A stretch of DNA of 64,000 nucleotides from CAVSRC01 sp963785065 (GTDB lineage: Bacteria > Pseudomonadota > Alphaproteobacteria > Rhizobiales > Kaistiaceae), in contig CAWATX010000004.1 of the NCBI GenBank assembly GCA_963785065.1, forward strand, positions 1,178,001-1,242,000, written 5' to 3'. Shown piece by piece: positions 51,323 through 60,319 of this stretch (positions are counted from its first letter, which is position 1; each line of letters opens with the position of its first letter). Under the pieces are notes generated by a model that did no database searches, had not been told where the DNA came from, and saw only the letters and a program-made list of their open reading frames with translations. A program made the position numbers and the translations under genes.

Positions 51323-54300
51323 ATGACGACTTCCTCCGCCCTCGCGGCTGCGCCCGCGGCCGGGATACTGCCGCCCGCATCGCGTCCCGATTCCGCCGGC
51401 TGCCTCGCCGCCTCCGCCCAGCTCCTCCTTCCGCACCTCGAACAGGGCCGCCGGGTCGACGCTCCAGCGCTCCGCACCGCCATGGAGCAAGCCTTTGGCG
51501 CCTCCGATGCGGCCGGCGCATGGGATTGGAAGGCAGGCTACGATGCCTGCGAGGCCGCGACCGTTCTCTTTCTCCGCAAATACGGAAGGGCGCTGCTGCG
51601 TAAGGCCGGGTCTCCCGCTCAAGCCCTGCCCATGCTGGAGAAGGTCGTCGGCCTCCTGCCCACGCACACGCGCCGCTCGACCGAGAGTGAGGCCCATCAG
51701 CAGTTCTCGACGCCGATCTCGCTTGGCCTCGCCGTCGCGACAGCAGCAGCGATCACGCCGGCCGACCGTGTGCTCGAGCCCTCGGCCGGGACCGGGCTCC
51801 TCGCCATCCTCGCCGAACTGGCTGGCGGATCGCTCGTCCTCAATGAGCTGGCAGAGGCCCGTGCTGCGTTGCTCTCCTTCCTCTTCCCGACCATCACTGT
51901 GACTCGGCATGACGCCGCACAGATTCACGATCACCTCGACCCCGCCATCGTGCCGAGTGTCGTGATCATGAACCCGCCTTTCTCGGCAATGGCGAACGTG
52001 CAGGGGCGCATGGCCGACGCTGCGTATCGGCACATCGCTTCGGCGCTGGCCCGGCTCGCGGACGGGGGGCGCCTGGTCGCGATCACCGGCGCCAACTTCG
52101 CGCCCGACGCGCCGGCTTGGCGCGACGCCTTTGTCCGGCTTCAAGAGCGCGGCCGCATCGTGTTCTCCGCCGCCATTGACGGCCGCGTATTTGCCAAGCA
52201 TGGCACGACGTTCCCGACGCGGCTCACCGTCATCGACAAGCTGCCGGCCGACGATCCGGCCGCGTTCCCGGCCGCGCCTGGCATTGCGCCGGACGTCGCT
52301 ACGCTGATCGCCTGGATCGCAGAGCACGTTCCTTCGCGGTTGCCAGTCGATCCGTCCGTCTCCGTGTCGGCTCACCCCAAGACACCGCGCACCGTTCGCG
52401 GCTACATCACTCGCGCCGCGCGTTCCACCTTGCGCCCGGCCAGCACGGCCGAACCCGAGGGCGTCGAACTGGACTATGAGACGCTCGACTGGACACCGCC
52501 GCAGGGCTCGCGCCTGTCCGACTCCATATATGAAGACTACGGACTGCAGAGCATCCACATTCGCGGCGCTCAGGACCATCCGACACAGCTTGTCCAATCG
52601 GCGGCCATGGCCTCGGTCGCGCCGCCCAAGCCGAGCTATCGGCCACATCTGCCGGCGAATATCCTCAGCCTGCTTTCCGACGCCCAACTCGAAACCCTGA
52701 TCTATGCCGGCGAGGCGCACGCCGACCATCTCGCCGGCGCCTGGACCGTCGACGAGACCCACGACGTCGTGACCGCAGCGGCTGAGGAGGCGACGGGCGC
52801 CGTCCGCTTCCGCCGCGGGTTCATGATCGGTGACGGCACGGGTGTCGGAAAGGGGCGCGAGGCGGCGGGCATCATCCTCGACAACTGGATGCAGGGCCGG
52901 CGCAAGGCGGTGTGGTTCTCCAAGTCCGACAAGCTGATCGAGGACGCCCGGCGGGATTGGTCCGCTCTCGGCATGGAGCGGCTGCTCATTACACCGCTGT
53001 CCCGATTCCCGCAGGGCAAGCCGATCACGCTTCGGCAGGGCATCCTATTCACGACCTATGCCACGCTACGCTCCGACGATCGTGGCGAAAGGCTTTCCCG
53101 CGTCAGGCAAATCGTCGAATGGTTGGACTCCAACAGCGGCGCGAAGGCTGGGGCAGGTTTTGATGGAGTGATCATTTTCGACGAAGCCCATGCCATGCAG
53201 AACGCAGTCGGCGCCAACGGCGAACGCGGAGATCAGGAGGCCTCGCAGCAGGGCCGCGCAGGTCTGCGCCTCCAGCATGCCCTGCCCGACGCGCGCGTCG
53301 TCTACGTTTCCGCCACCGGCGCGACGACGGTGCATAACCTGGCCTATGCCCAGCGCCTTGGCCTCTGGGGCGGCGAGGACTTTCCCTTCGCCACGCGTGC
53401 CGAGTTCGTCGAGGCGATCGAGGCGGGCGGCGTCGCCGCAATGGAGGTGCTCGCCCGCGACCTGCGTGCGCTCGGGCTCTACACCTCCCGCTCGCTCTCC
53501 TTCAACGGCGTCGAATACGAGCTGGTTGAGCATGAGCTGACGCCCGAGCAGACCCGCATCTACGATTCCTATGCGGATGCGTTCGCGATCATCCATAACA
53601 ACCTCGATGCCGCCATGCAGGCGGCCAATATCACCGGCGGGAGCGAAGGCGGATCGGGAACACTGAACCGGCAGGCCAAGTCCGCCGCCCGCAGCGCCTT
53701 TGAATCCGCGAAGCAGCGCTTCTTCGGACACCTGCTCACCAGCATGAAGACCCCGACGCTGATCCGCTCGATCGAACGCGATCTCGATGAAGGTCATGCT
53801 GCCGTCATCCAGATCGTGTCGACGGGCGAAGCGCTCATGGAACGCCGCCTGGCCGAGTTGCCGACCGAGGAATGGAACGATGTCCGCGTCGACATCACCC
53901 CGCGCGAGTACGTCCTCGACTACCTCGCCCATTCCTTCCCGGTGCAGCTCTACGAGCCCTTCACCGACAGCGAGGGCAAGCTGTCGTCCCGCCCCGTCTA
54001 CCGCGACGGGCAACCGGTCGAAAGCCGCGAGGCCGTCGCGCGGCGGGATGCTCTCATCGCCAAGCTCGCGAGCCTGCCGCCTGTGCCGAGCGCGCTCGAC
54101 CAGATCGTCCAGTACTTCGGCGCCGACGTGGTGGCCGAGGTGACGGGCCGCTCGCGCCGCATCGTTCGGAAGTCCGGCGGCGACGACCGGAGCGACCGTC
54201 TTGTCGTCGAGACCCGCGCTGCGTCCGCCAACCTCGCCGAGGCGCAGGCGTTCATGGACGACCAGAAGCGTGTCCTGGTCTTCTCGGACGCCGGCGGCAC

Positions 54301-55705
54301 CGGCCGCAGCTATCATGCCGAGCTTTCCGCCAGGAACACACGGCTTCGCGTGCATTATCTCCTCGAGCCCGGCTGGAAGGCGGACACGGCCATCCAGGGG
54401 CTCGGCCGCACGCATCGGACCAACCAGCGGCAGCCTCCGCTGTTCAGGCCGGTCGCGACAAACGTCAAGGCCGAGAAGCGCTTCCTCAGCACGATTGCAC
54501 GCCGGCTCGATACGCTCGGCGCGATCACGCGCGGCCAGCGCCAGACCGGCGGCCAAGGCCTGTTCCGGCCAGAGGACAATCTGGAGTCCCACTATGCACG
54601 GGACGCCTTGCGCCAGCTCTATCATCTGCTCGTCCGCGGCAAGGTCGAGGGCTGCTCGCTGCAGCGGTTCGAGGAGGCGACCGGCCTCAAGCTCATGGAT
54701 GCGAACGGCATCAAGGATGACTTGCCGCCGATCACCACCTTCCTCAACCGCATGCTCGCGCTGACCATTGAGCTGCAGGGCACCCTCTTCACCGCCTTCG
54801 AGCAGCTCCTCAACGCACGCATCGAGGGCGCCATCGCCGCCGGCACCTACGACACGGGGCTGGAGACGCTGCGGGCCGAGAGCTTCGTCGTCACCGATCG
54901 GCAAACGATCTACACCCATCCGGGCACAGGCGCCGAGACTCGTCTGTTGACCATCAAGCAGCGCGAGCGCAACCGACCTGTCGCGCTCGACGACGCGTTG
55001 AGCCGGCTGCGCAAGCCCGGATCGCGCCTTCTCGTCAATGAGCGCTCTGGCCGCGCCGCCGTGCAGGTCCATGCGCCGTCTGTCATGCTCGACGACGGCG
55101 AGGTCGAATACCGCGTCCGCCTGATCCGCCCGATGGAAGCGCCGAACGTGCCCGTCCGATTGATGGCGGAGAGCCATTGGCAGGAGGCCGACGAGGTGGA
55201 CTTCGCCGCGGCGTGGACGGCCGAGCTCGCCGAGGTGCCGGAATTCGCAGACTCGACTCTTCACATGGTCTCGGGCCTACTCCTGCCGATCTGGAAACGG
55301 CTCCCCAACGAATCGACACGTATCTACCGTCTGCAAACCGACGACGGCGAGCGCATCATCGGCCGCAAAGTCTCTCCCGCCTGGGCGGCAACCGCGACAA
55401 CCACCGGGCTGCCGTCGCTGACGCCGGACGACGCCTTCGCCGCCCTCATCGAGGGCAAGACCGTCATCGATCTGGCCGAAGGCCTTCAGCTTCGTCGCGT
55501 CCGTGTCATGGGCGGCCGTCGCATCGAACTGTCGGGCTTCACCGACTCGATGCGCGAGCGCCTCTCCGCCTACGGTCTCTTCCACGAGATCATCTCGTGG
55601 ACGCTGCGCATGTTCGTGCCCACCGATGCGAGCGGTCCAGCGATCCTCGCCAAGGTGATGGATCGTTATCCCGTCGAGCGCATCGGCGAGCGGGAGGCGG
55701 CCTGA
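51323..55705 (+). CDS. Strawberry-notch/DarB-type methyltransferase-helicase fusion
   Basis: About 1,460 residues. An N-terminal adenine-type methyltransferase half has VLEPSAGTGLLAILAE (SAM motif) and IMNPPFSAMA (N217-P-P-F catalytic motif). The central strawberry-notch helicase has Walker A GDGTGVGKGREAAG (about 503-516), the DEAH box IIFDEAHAMQNA (D620) and SATGATTVHNLAYA. The C-terminal helicase domain has VFSDAGGTGRSYHAE and GLGRTHRTNQRQPPLF. Relatives include phage P1 DarB and plasmid proteins that shield DNA from type I restriction. I chose the ATG at 51323, just after the leader; an in-frame upstream start would begin inside the leader hairpin. The toprim-type gene overlaps it by one base (TGATG). 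Confidence 0.92.
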   Translation: MTTSSALAAAPAAGILPPASRPDSAGCLAASAQLLLPHLEQGRRVDAPALRTAMEQAFGASDAAGAWDWKAGYDACEAATVLFLRKYGRALLRKAGSPAQALPMLEKVVGLLPTHTRRSTESEAHQQFSTPISLGLAVATAAAITPADRVLEPSAGTGLLAILAELAGGSLVLNELAEARAALLSFLFPTITVTRHDAAQIHDHLDPAIVPSVVIMNPPFSAMANVQGRMADAAYRHIASALARLADGGRLVAITGANFAPDAPAWRDAFVRLQERGRIVFSAAIDGRVFAKHGTTFPTRLTVIDKLPADDPAAFPAAPGIAPDVATLIAWIAEHVPSRLPVDPSVSVSAHPKTPRTVRGYITRAARSTLRPASTAEPEGVELDYETLDWTPPQGSRLSDSIYEDYGLQSIHIRGAQDHPTQLVQSAAMASVAPPKPSYRPHLPANILSLLSDAQLETLIYAGEAHADHLAGAWTVDETHDVVTAAAEEATGAVRFRRGFMIGDGTGVGKGREAAGIILDNWMQGRRKAVWFSKSDKLIEDARRDWSALGMERLLITPLSRFPQGKPITLRQGILFTTYATLRSDDRGERLSRVRQIVEWLDSNSGAKAGAGFDGVIIFDEAHAMQNAVGANGERGDQEASQQGRAGLRLQHALPDARVVYVSATGATTVHNLAYAQRLGLWGGEDFPFATRAEFVEAIEAGGVAAMEVLARDLRALGLYTSRSLSFNGVEYELVEHELTPEQTRIYDSYADAFAIIHNNLDAAMQAANITGGSEGGSGTLNRQAKSAARSAFESAKQRFFGHLLTSMKTPTLIRSIERDLDEGHAAVIQIVSTGEALMERRLAELPTEEWNDVRVDITPREYVLDYLAHSFPVQLYEPFTDSEGKLSSRPVYRDGQPVESREAVARRDALIAKLASLPPVPSALDQIVQYFGADVVAEVTGRSRRIVRKSGGDDRSDRLVVETRAASANLAEAQAFMDDQKRVLVFSDAGGTGRSYHAELSARNTRLRVHYLLEPGWKADTAIQGLGRTHRTNQRQPPLFRPVATNVKAEKRFLSTIARRLDTLGAITRGQRQTGGQGLFRPEDNLESHYARDALRQLYHLLVRGKVEGCSLQRFEEATGLKLMDANGIKDDLPPITTFLNRMLALTIELQGTLFTAFEQLLNARIEGAIAAGTYDTGLETLRAESFVVTDRQTIYTHPGTGAETRLLTIKQRERNRPVALDDALSRLRKPGSRLLVNERSGRAAVQVHAPSVMLDDGEVEYRVRLIRPMEAPNVPVRLMAESHWQEADEVDFAAAWTAELAEVPEFADSTLHMVSGLLLPIWKRLPNESTRIYRLQTDDGERIIGRKVSPAWAATATTTGLPSLTPDDAFAALIEGKTVIDLAEGLQLRRVRVMGGRRIELSGFTDSMRERLSAYGLFHEIISWTLRMFVPTDASGPAILAKVMDRYPVERIGEREAA

Positions 55706-56013
55706 TGTCCCGCCTCGATGCCTCCGAATTGGCCCGCCGTCTCGCGCGCAATGCCGAGACGGTGTGCCGCCACTATCTCACCAACGGCCATCGCGAAGGC
55801 CGCTACTGGATGGTCGGCGACGTGCGCAACACGCCCGGGCGCTCGATGTTCGTGCGCCTCATTGGCCCCGAGAGCGGCAAGGGGGCAGCCGGCAAGTGGA
55901 CCGATTATGTTGCGCCGCAGGTTATGTTGCGGCCCCGTGCTGGGCGGCCGTTTTGCGAGGGCTCGGCAGCTTCTACGCAACATAATCTCGGCACGTCGGG
56001 GAGGGTCGCGTGA
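55705..56013 (+). pseudogene. Partial duplicate of toprim-protein N-terminus
   Basis: 102 codons. Residues 1-70 (MSRLDASELARRLARNAETV, VGDVRNTPGRSMFVRLIGP, GKGAAGKWTD) repeat the N-terminal domain of the next gene. From 55904 the coding sequence is replaced by a palindromic insertion (translating as VMLRPRAGRPFCEGSAAST), and the frame then ends at 56013. The next gene starts there with a second copy of the same N-terminus (TGATG overlap). It could yield a short protein, but it looks like a duplication scar. Confidence 0.7.
55904..55986. repeat. Palindrome-ended insertion in toprim N-terminal copy
   Basis: TTATGTTGCG occurs at 55905-55914 and 55922-55931 in direct orientation, and its complement CGCAACATAA at 55976-55985. 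The outer arms (ATTATGTTGCG/CGCAACATAAT) are perfect. The same unit is found inverted at 61399-61480 in the second toprim copy. Confidence 0.75.
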
Positions 56014-57050
56014 TGCCCCGCGACGCTTCCGAGCTGGCGCGGCGTCTCGCCCGGGACGCCGAGGCGGTCTGCCGCCATTACCTCTCCAAGGGACGACGCC
56101 AGGGCCGCTACTGGATGGTGGGCGACGTCCGCAACACGCCCGGCCGGTCGATGTTCGTGCGGCTGAGCGGGCCGGACTCCGGCCCCGGCGCCGCCGGGCG
56201 CTGGTCCGATGCCGCCTCGGCCGAGTACGGCGACCTGCTCGACGTGATCCGCGAGAGCTGCGGGCTCATGGAGTTCCGCGAGGTCGCCGAGGAGGCGCGA
56301 CGCTTCCTCTCGCTGCCTCGTGCCGAACCGCCGGCTGCGCTAAGACCGCCCGCCCCGCGGGGCTCGCCGGAAGCGGCGCGCAAACTCTGGGCCATGGCCA
56401 AGCCGCTCGCCGGCACCTTGGCCGAGGCGTACCTCCGCAGCCGCGGGATCGAGGATCTGAGGGGCTGCGAAGCGCTCCGCTTCCACCCGCGCTGCTGGTA
56501 TCGCGGCGACGATGACGACCCTCGCGATCAGTCTCGGGACGCTTGGCCCGCGCTGATCTCGGCAGTCACGGCGCTCGATGGCACGATCACGGGCGTCCAC
56601 CGCACCTGGCTCGATCCGGCATCGGCCTGCAAAGCGCCGGTCTCGACGCCCCGCCGCGCCATGGGCCTGCTTCTCGGCAACGCCGTCCGGTTCGGCCACG
56701 CGTTCGACGTCATGATGGCAGGAGAAGGGCTGGAGACGATCCTCTCGCTTCGACAGATCGTGCCCTCGATGCCGGCGGCGGCCGCGCTCTCGGCCAGCCA
56801 CCTCACCGCGCTCGAACTGCCCACCGGCCTACGACGGCTCTACCTCGCGCGAGACGACGATGCCGCAGGACGCGGTGCAGCGGAGAGCCTGGCCGCCCGC
56901 GCGGCCGCCGCCGGGGTCGAGGCGCTGACGCTCGTGCCCGCGCTGGACGACTTCAACGAGGACCTGCGCCAGCTCGGCGCCGAGGTGCTGCGGAACGGGC
57001 TGTGCGCTCAGCTCGCGCCGGACGATAGGCCTCTCGTTCGATCAACATAG
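56013..57050 (+). CDS. Toprim-domain protein (primase-like, DUF7146 N-terminus)
   Basis: 345 residues. The N-terminal domain (MPRDASELARRLARDAEAVC, RYWMVGDVRNTPGRSMFVR, YGDLLDVIRESCGL) precedes a helical linker and a C-terminal toprim domain. In the toprim domain MMAGEGLETILSL supplies the Glu, LYLARDDDAAGRGAAE the Asp-x-Asp region, and LTLVPALDDFNEDLRQ follows. Family members are thought to act in plasmid or phage DNA replication or recombination. Start chosen at the ATG that overlaps the previous stop; a GTG one codon earlier is possible. It is the last gene of the methyltransferase-helicase operon before the RIT element. Confidence 0.87.
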   Translation: MPRDASELARRLARDAEAVCRHYLSKGRRQGRYWMVGDVRNTPGRSMFVRLSGPDSGPGAAGRWSDAASAEYGDLLDVIRESCGLMEFREVAEEARRFLSLPRAEPPAALRPPAPRGSPEAARKLWAMAKPLAGTLAEAYLRSRGIEDLRGCEALRFHPRCWYRGDDDDPRDQSRDAWPALISAVTALDGTITGVHRTWLDPASACKAPVSTPRRAMGLLLGNAVRFGHAFDVMMAGEGLETILSLRQIVPSMPAAAALSASHLTALELPTGLRRLYLARDDDAAGRGAAESLAARAAAAGVEALTLVPALDDFNEDLRQLGAEVLRNGLCAQLAPDDRPLVRST

Positions 57051-57080
57051 CTTCCGTCGCCCCCCTTCGTCGGGAAGCTA
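57048..57080 (+). terminator. Inverted repeat between toprim gene and RIT recombinases
   Basis: TAGCTTCC (57048-57055) and GGAAGCTA (57073-57080) are exact complements with 17 bases between. The repeat starts at the toprim stop codon. It may end the operon, or be part of the RIT element end. CAAGGAGG for the first recombinase follows. Confidence 0.45.
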
Positions 57081-57106
57081 GCGCCTCCAACAACAAGGAG
57101 GCAAAA

Positions 57107-58354
57107 ATGTTCGATGACATCTTCTTCCCCCACACCGCCGCGAGGTATCGCGCAGCGCCGCTCCTAAAGCAGCGGGAACGATACCTCATTCATCTCAAGG
57201 CGACCGGCGCGAGACGATCGACCTTACGCAAGTGCGCCAACGATCAGCTGAGCTTGGTGCGCCTTCTGGTCCTTAAAGATGGCGACCGGGTGAATCGGTC
57301 GCAGATCGAGGCCGCGGCTGCAACGTGGTCGCGGCCGAAAGGGCGTAGGTGCGACCAGACGGCATCGCCCAAGACAAGCAGCCACTTCGTCAACCACGGT
57401 CTCCGATGGTTGGCCTTTCTGGGCTGGCTCGATCAACCCCACGACCGTCGTCACCCACATGACGCCGAGGTCTGCGCCTTCGAGCGGTGGTTGCGCGAGG
57501 AACGCGGTCTCTCCACGGCGACCATACAAGACTATTGCCGGGCCGCCGACCGCTTCTTCCTGTGGCTGGAGGGAAGAGGCACGCCGCTGGTTGACGTCGG
57601 CATGACCGACATCGACGATGCCGTAGCGGCTGAGCACAAGCGGGGCGCCTGGAGCCGCCGGACGAGACACGATTATGCGCAGCGTCTGAGGGCGTTCTTC
57701 CTGTTCGCCGAGATGCGCCGCTGGTGCCGAGCGGGCCTCGCCGCGGGCATCGTGGCGCCCCGCTTCATGGCCGACGAGACCGTGCCCAAGGGGCTGCCGC
57801 GCGAGGACGTCGTGCGCCTGCTGGCGTCGGTTGGGGGCGACCGCCCTGTCGACAAGCGGGATCGGGCGATCCTGATGCTGTTCATCGCATATGGGCTTCG
57901 GACGGGAGAGGTCGGCGGGCTGCGGCTCGATGATCTGGACTGGGAGAGCTCGATGCTCCGGGTCCGCTGCCCGAAACCAGGACGAACTCATCTGTGGCCA
58001 CTGTCGCGGGGCGTGGGCCACGCCATCCTGTTCTACATCAGGGAGGCGCGACCATCCGGCTTCGGGCGCAGTCTCTTCTTCACGACGCGCGCACCCATCC
58101 GGCCGCTCGACCGAAAAGCCTTGGGCAAGATGGTCCGCGACCGCCTGGCGGGCATCGGCGTCGTCACCGGCCGACGCGGTGCCCACGCCCTTCGGCATGC
58201 CGCGGCCCAGCACCTCCTGGATCAGGGCACGTCGATGAAGGTGATCGGGGACTTCCTCGGCCACCGCGATCCGTCCTCCACCACGATCTACGCCAAGGTC
58301 GACCTCGCCGCGCTTCGCGAGGTGGCCGCTCTCGACCTGGAGGGCCTGGCATGA
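57107..58354 (+). CDS. RIT tyrosine recombinase A
   Basis: 415 residues. An N-terminal SAM-like DNA-binding part (about 100-200) contains FERWLREERGLSTATIQDYC. The catalytic domain has Arg in AYGLRTGEVGGLRLDD, HALRHAAAQHLLDQG (H-x-x-R), FLGHRDPSSTTIYAKVD (His and Tyr). It is the longest of the trio, as expected for the first RIT recombinase. CAAGGAGG precedes the ATG. Confidence 0.92.
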   Translation: MFDDIFFPHTAARYRAAPLLKQRERYLIHLKATGARRSTLRKCANDQLSLVRLLVLKDGDRVNRSQIEAAAATWSRPKGRRCDQTASPKTSSHFVNHGLRWLAFLGWLDQPHDRRHPHDAEVCAFERWLREERGLSTATIQDYCRAADRFFLWLEGRGTPLVDVGMTDIDDAVAAEHKRGAWSRRTRHDYAQRLRAFFLFAEMRRWCRAGLAAGIVAPRFMADETVPKGLPREDVVRLLASVGGDRPVDKRDRAILMLFIAYGLRTGEVGGLRLDDLDWESSMLRVRCPKPGRTHLWPLSRGVGHAILFYIREARPSGFGRSLFFTTRAPIRPLDRKALGKMVRDRLAGIGVVTGRRGAHALRHAAAQHLLDQGTSMKVIGDFLGHRDPSSTTIYAKVDLAALREVAALDLEGLA

Positions 58355-59301
58355 TCCTGCGCGAGGCGATCGAACGCTATGTGCTCTGGCGACGGGCTCA
58401 CGGCGCGAAGTTCACGACCGGCGCGAACTTGCTGCGCCGCTTCCTTCACCATGCCGATGGCGATGCCGCCTGCGACGCGGTCACCACAGGGCAGGTCCTG
58501 GTCTACCTGGCAGGCGACGGTTCGCCGACGCGTCACCGCGAGAATAGGTACTATGCGCTTGCCGGCTTCTGGCGGCACGCGATCAGCCGCGGCCATGCGA
58601 CCCGCTCGCCCATGCCGGTCGACGCGCCGAGATCGCCCGTTCGGGCACCGCCCTACATCTACTCGCGCGATGAGCTTGCGCGCCTCTTCGATCCCGCGAC
58701 CGTGGAGGCAAGTCGGCGCGGCGCGGTCCAGCTGGATGCGGTGACGTTCCGCACCCTGCTTCTCCTGCTGTACGGGGCGGGGTTACGCTTCGGGGAGGCG
58801 ACCCGCCTCACCTTGGCCGACGTCGATCTGGCGAACGCCGTCCTGACCATCCGGGCCACGAAGTTCTACAAGAGCCGGCTGGTCCCGGTCGGACCCCAGC
58901 TTGCCGCGGTGCTGGACAGCCACGTGTCCCAGCGCCGGCGAGCCGGGCTTGTGGACGGCCGGAACGCGTTGCTCTTGGCGAACCAGGACGAAACACGGCT
59001 CGCCAGCAGCACCGTGCAGTCCGCGTTCGACACGCTCAGGCGCGTCGCCGGGGTCCACCGCGCGGCAGGCGGCCGGACGATCCCGCGCCTGCATGACCTT
59101 CGGCACAGCTTCGCGGTCCATCGCCTGACGAGCTGGTATCGGCAGGGCGCCGATGTGCAACGGCTGCTGCCGGTGCTCTCCACCTATCTCGGTCACGCCG
59201 ATCTGGAGGGCACGAAGGCCTACCTGTCGATGACGCCGGAGCTGCTGGAACAGGCGTCGCTGCGGTTCGCCCGCTATGCGGCGGGAGGTCGGCATGGCTG
59301 A
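58351..59301 (+). CDS. RIT tyrosine recombinase B
   Basis: 316 residues from the ATG that overlaps the previous stop (ATGA). Catalytic residues: YGAGLRFGEATRLTL (Arg), TKFYKSRLVPVGP (beta-hairpin Lys region), LHDLRHSFAVHRL (H-x-x-R), YLGHADLEGTKAYLS (His, Tyr). The N-terminal core-binding part begins ILREAIERYVLWRRAHG. Confidence 0.92.
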   Translation: MILREAIERYVLWRRAHGAKFTTGANLLRRFLHHADGDAACDAVTTGQVLVYLAGDGSPTRHRENRYYALAGFWRHAISRGHATRSPMPVDAPRSPVRAPPYIYSRDELARLFDPATVEASRRGAVQLDAVTFRTLLLLLYGAGLRFGEATRLTLADVDLANAVLTIRATKFYKSRLVPVGPQLAAVLDSHVSQRRRAGLVDGRNALLLANQDETRLASSTVQSAFDTLRRVAGVHRAAGGRTIPRLHDLRHSFAVHRLTSWYRQGADVQRLLPVLSTYLGHADLEGTKAYLSMTPELLEQASLRFARYAAGGRHG

Positions 59302-60289
59302 CCTCGCAACCCTCGGCCCGTGGCTCCGCCGGTTCCTGTGCGAGCACATCGTTACCGAACGGAATCTCGCCCGGAACACCCGCAAGAGCTACCGCGACAC
59401 CTTCAGCCTGTTGCTGCCCTTCATCAGCCGGAGGGTGCGCAAGCCCGTGGACCGGCTGGCAGTATCGGACCTCACGTCCGGACACGTGCTGCAGTTCCTC
59501 GCCCATCTCGAGACGGATCGAGGTTGCTCCGCCCGGACCCGCAATCAGCGACTGGCCGCCATCCGGGCGTTCGCGCGCTTCGTCGGCAGCCGGGATCCGA
59601 CCCATGTCGAATGGTGCGGTCACATCCGGGCCATCGCGTCAAAGAGGTCCATGCCGCCGCCGGTCGGATGGCTGACCAGGGCGGAGATGGAGGCGATGCT
59701 GGCGACGCCCGACCGCAAGACGCGGCGCGGCCGGAGCGAGTACGCGCTTCTGCTCTTCCTCTACAATACCGGCGCAAGAGTCTCCGAAGCGACCCAGCTG
59801 AGGGTGCGCGATCTGCAGATCGGGTCGTGGAACGGCGGCCACGATCTCGCCACCTTGCTCGGCAAAGGCGGCAGGACGCGCCAGTGCCCACTGTGGCCGG
59901 AAACCGAGCGCGTTCTGGCGGACGAGATCACCGGTCGCGCGGGCGAAGACGCCGTGTTCGTCAGCCGGCTCGGGACGCCGTTCACCCGCTTCGGGGTCTA
60001 TCGCCTGATCGAGCGTTGTGCGGCCAAAGTCCCGGAACTGGCCAATCGGACGATAACTCCGCACGTGATCCGGCACACCACGGCCTGCCACCTGGTCCTC
60101 GCCGGCGTGGACATCAACACCATCCGCGCTTGGCTCGGACACGTCTCGATCAACACGACCAACATCTATGCCGAGATCGACCTTACGCTGAAGGCCAACG
60201 CCGTCGCACTCTGCGAGGTGGGGCAGCCGCGGCCCGCTCGCTCATGGAAGGAGGACAAGGACCTCATGGCCTTCCTGAAGGCCTTGTGA
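59294..60289 (+). CDS. RIT tyrosine recombinase C
   Basis: 331 residues from the ATG at 59294, overlapping gene B by eight bases. Motifs: N-terminal SAM-like domain (LRRFLCEHIVTERNLARNT; YRDTFSLLLPFI), then YNTGARVSEATQLRV (Arg), LLGKGGRTRQCPLW, TPHVIRHTTACHLVLAG (H-x-x-R), AWLGHVSINTTNIYAEID (His, Tyr). All key residues are present. Confidence 0.92.
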   Translation: MADLATLGPWLRRFLCEHIVTERNLARNTRKSYRDTFSLLLPFISRRVRKPVDRLAVSDLTSGHVLQFLAHLETDRGCSARTRNQRLAAIRAFARFVGSRDPTHVEWCGHIRAIASKRSMPPPVGWLTRAEMEAMLATPDRKTRRGRSEYALLLFLYNTGARVSEATQLRVRDLQIGSWNGGHDLATLLGKGGRTRQCPLWPETERVLADEITGRAGEDAVFVSRLGTPFTRFGVYRLIERCAAKVPELANRTITPHVIRHTTACHLVLAGVDINTIRAWLGHVSINTTNIYAEIDLTLKANAVALCEVGQPRPARSWKEDKDLMAFLKAL

Positions 60290-60292
60290 ATC

Positions 60293-60319
60293 GGTGACGG
60301 CGTGCCGGCTTCGGTCACC
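60293..60319. terminator. Inverted repeat at convergent ends of RIT and toprim copy 2
   Basis: GGTGAC (60293-60298) and GTCACC (60314-60319) flank a 15-base loop. It lies between the stop of recombinase C and the stop of the minus-strand toprim copy, where a bidirectional terminator would be expected. Confidence 0.4.

Larger units (their letters stand above)
57107..60289 (+). mobile_element. Recombinase-in-trio (RIT) element core
   Basis: Three tyrosine recombinase genes in one direction with overlaps of 4 and 8 bases, all with apparently intact catalytic motifs. This is the defining layout of RIT elements. It is sandwiched between convergent copies of the toprim gene (stop at 57050 on plus, stop at 60315 on minus). 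The exact ends are not resolvable by eye. Confidence 0.85.

Noticed and set aside
49133..55264. Long minus-strand frames (611 and 732 codons) opposite the parB-like and helicase genes
   Set aside because: They mirror the third-position GC bias of the plus-strand genes, whose domains are clear. No independent support is seen.
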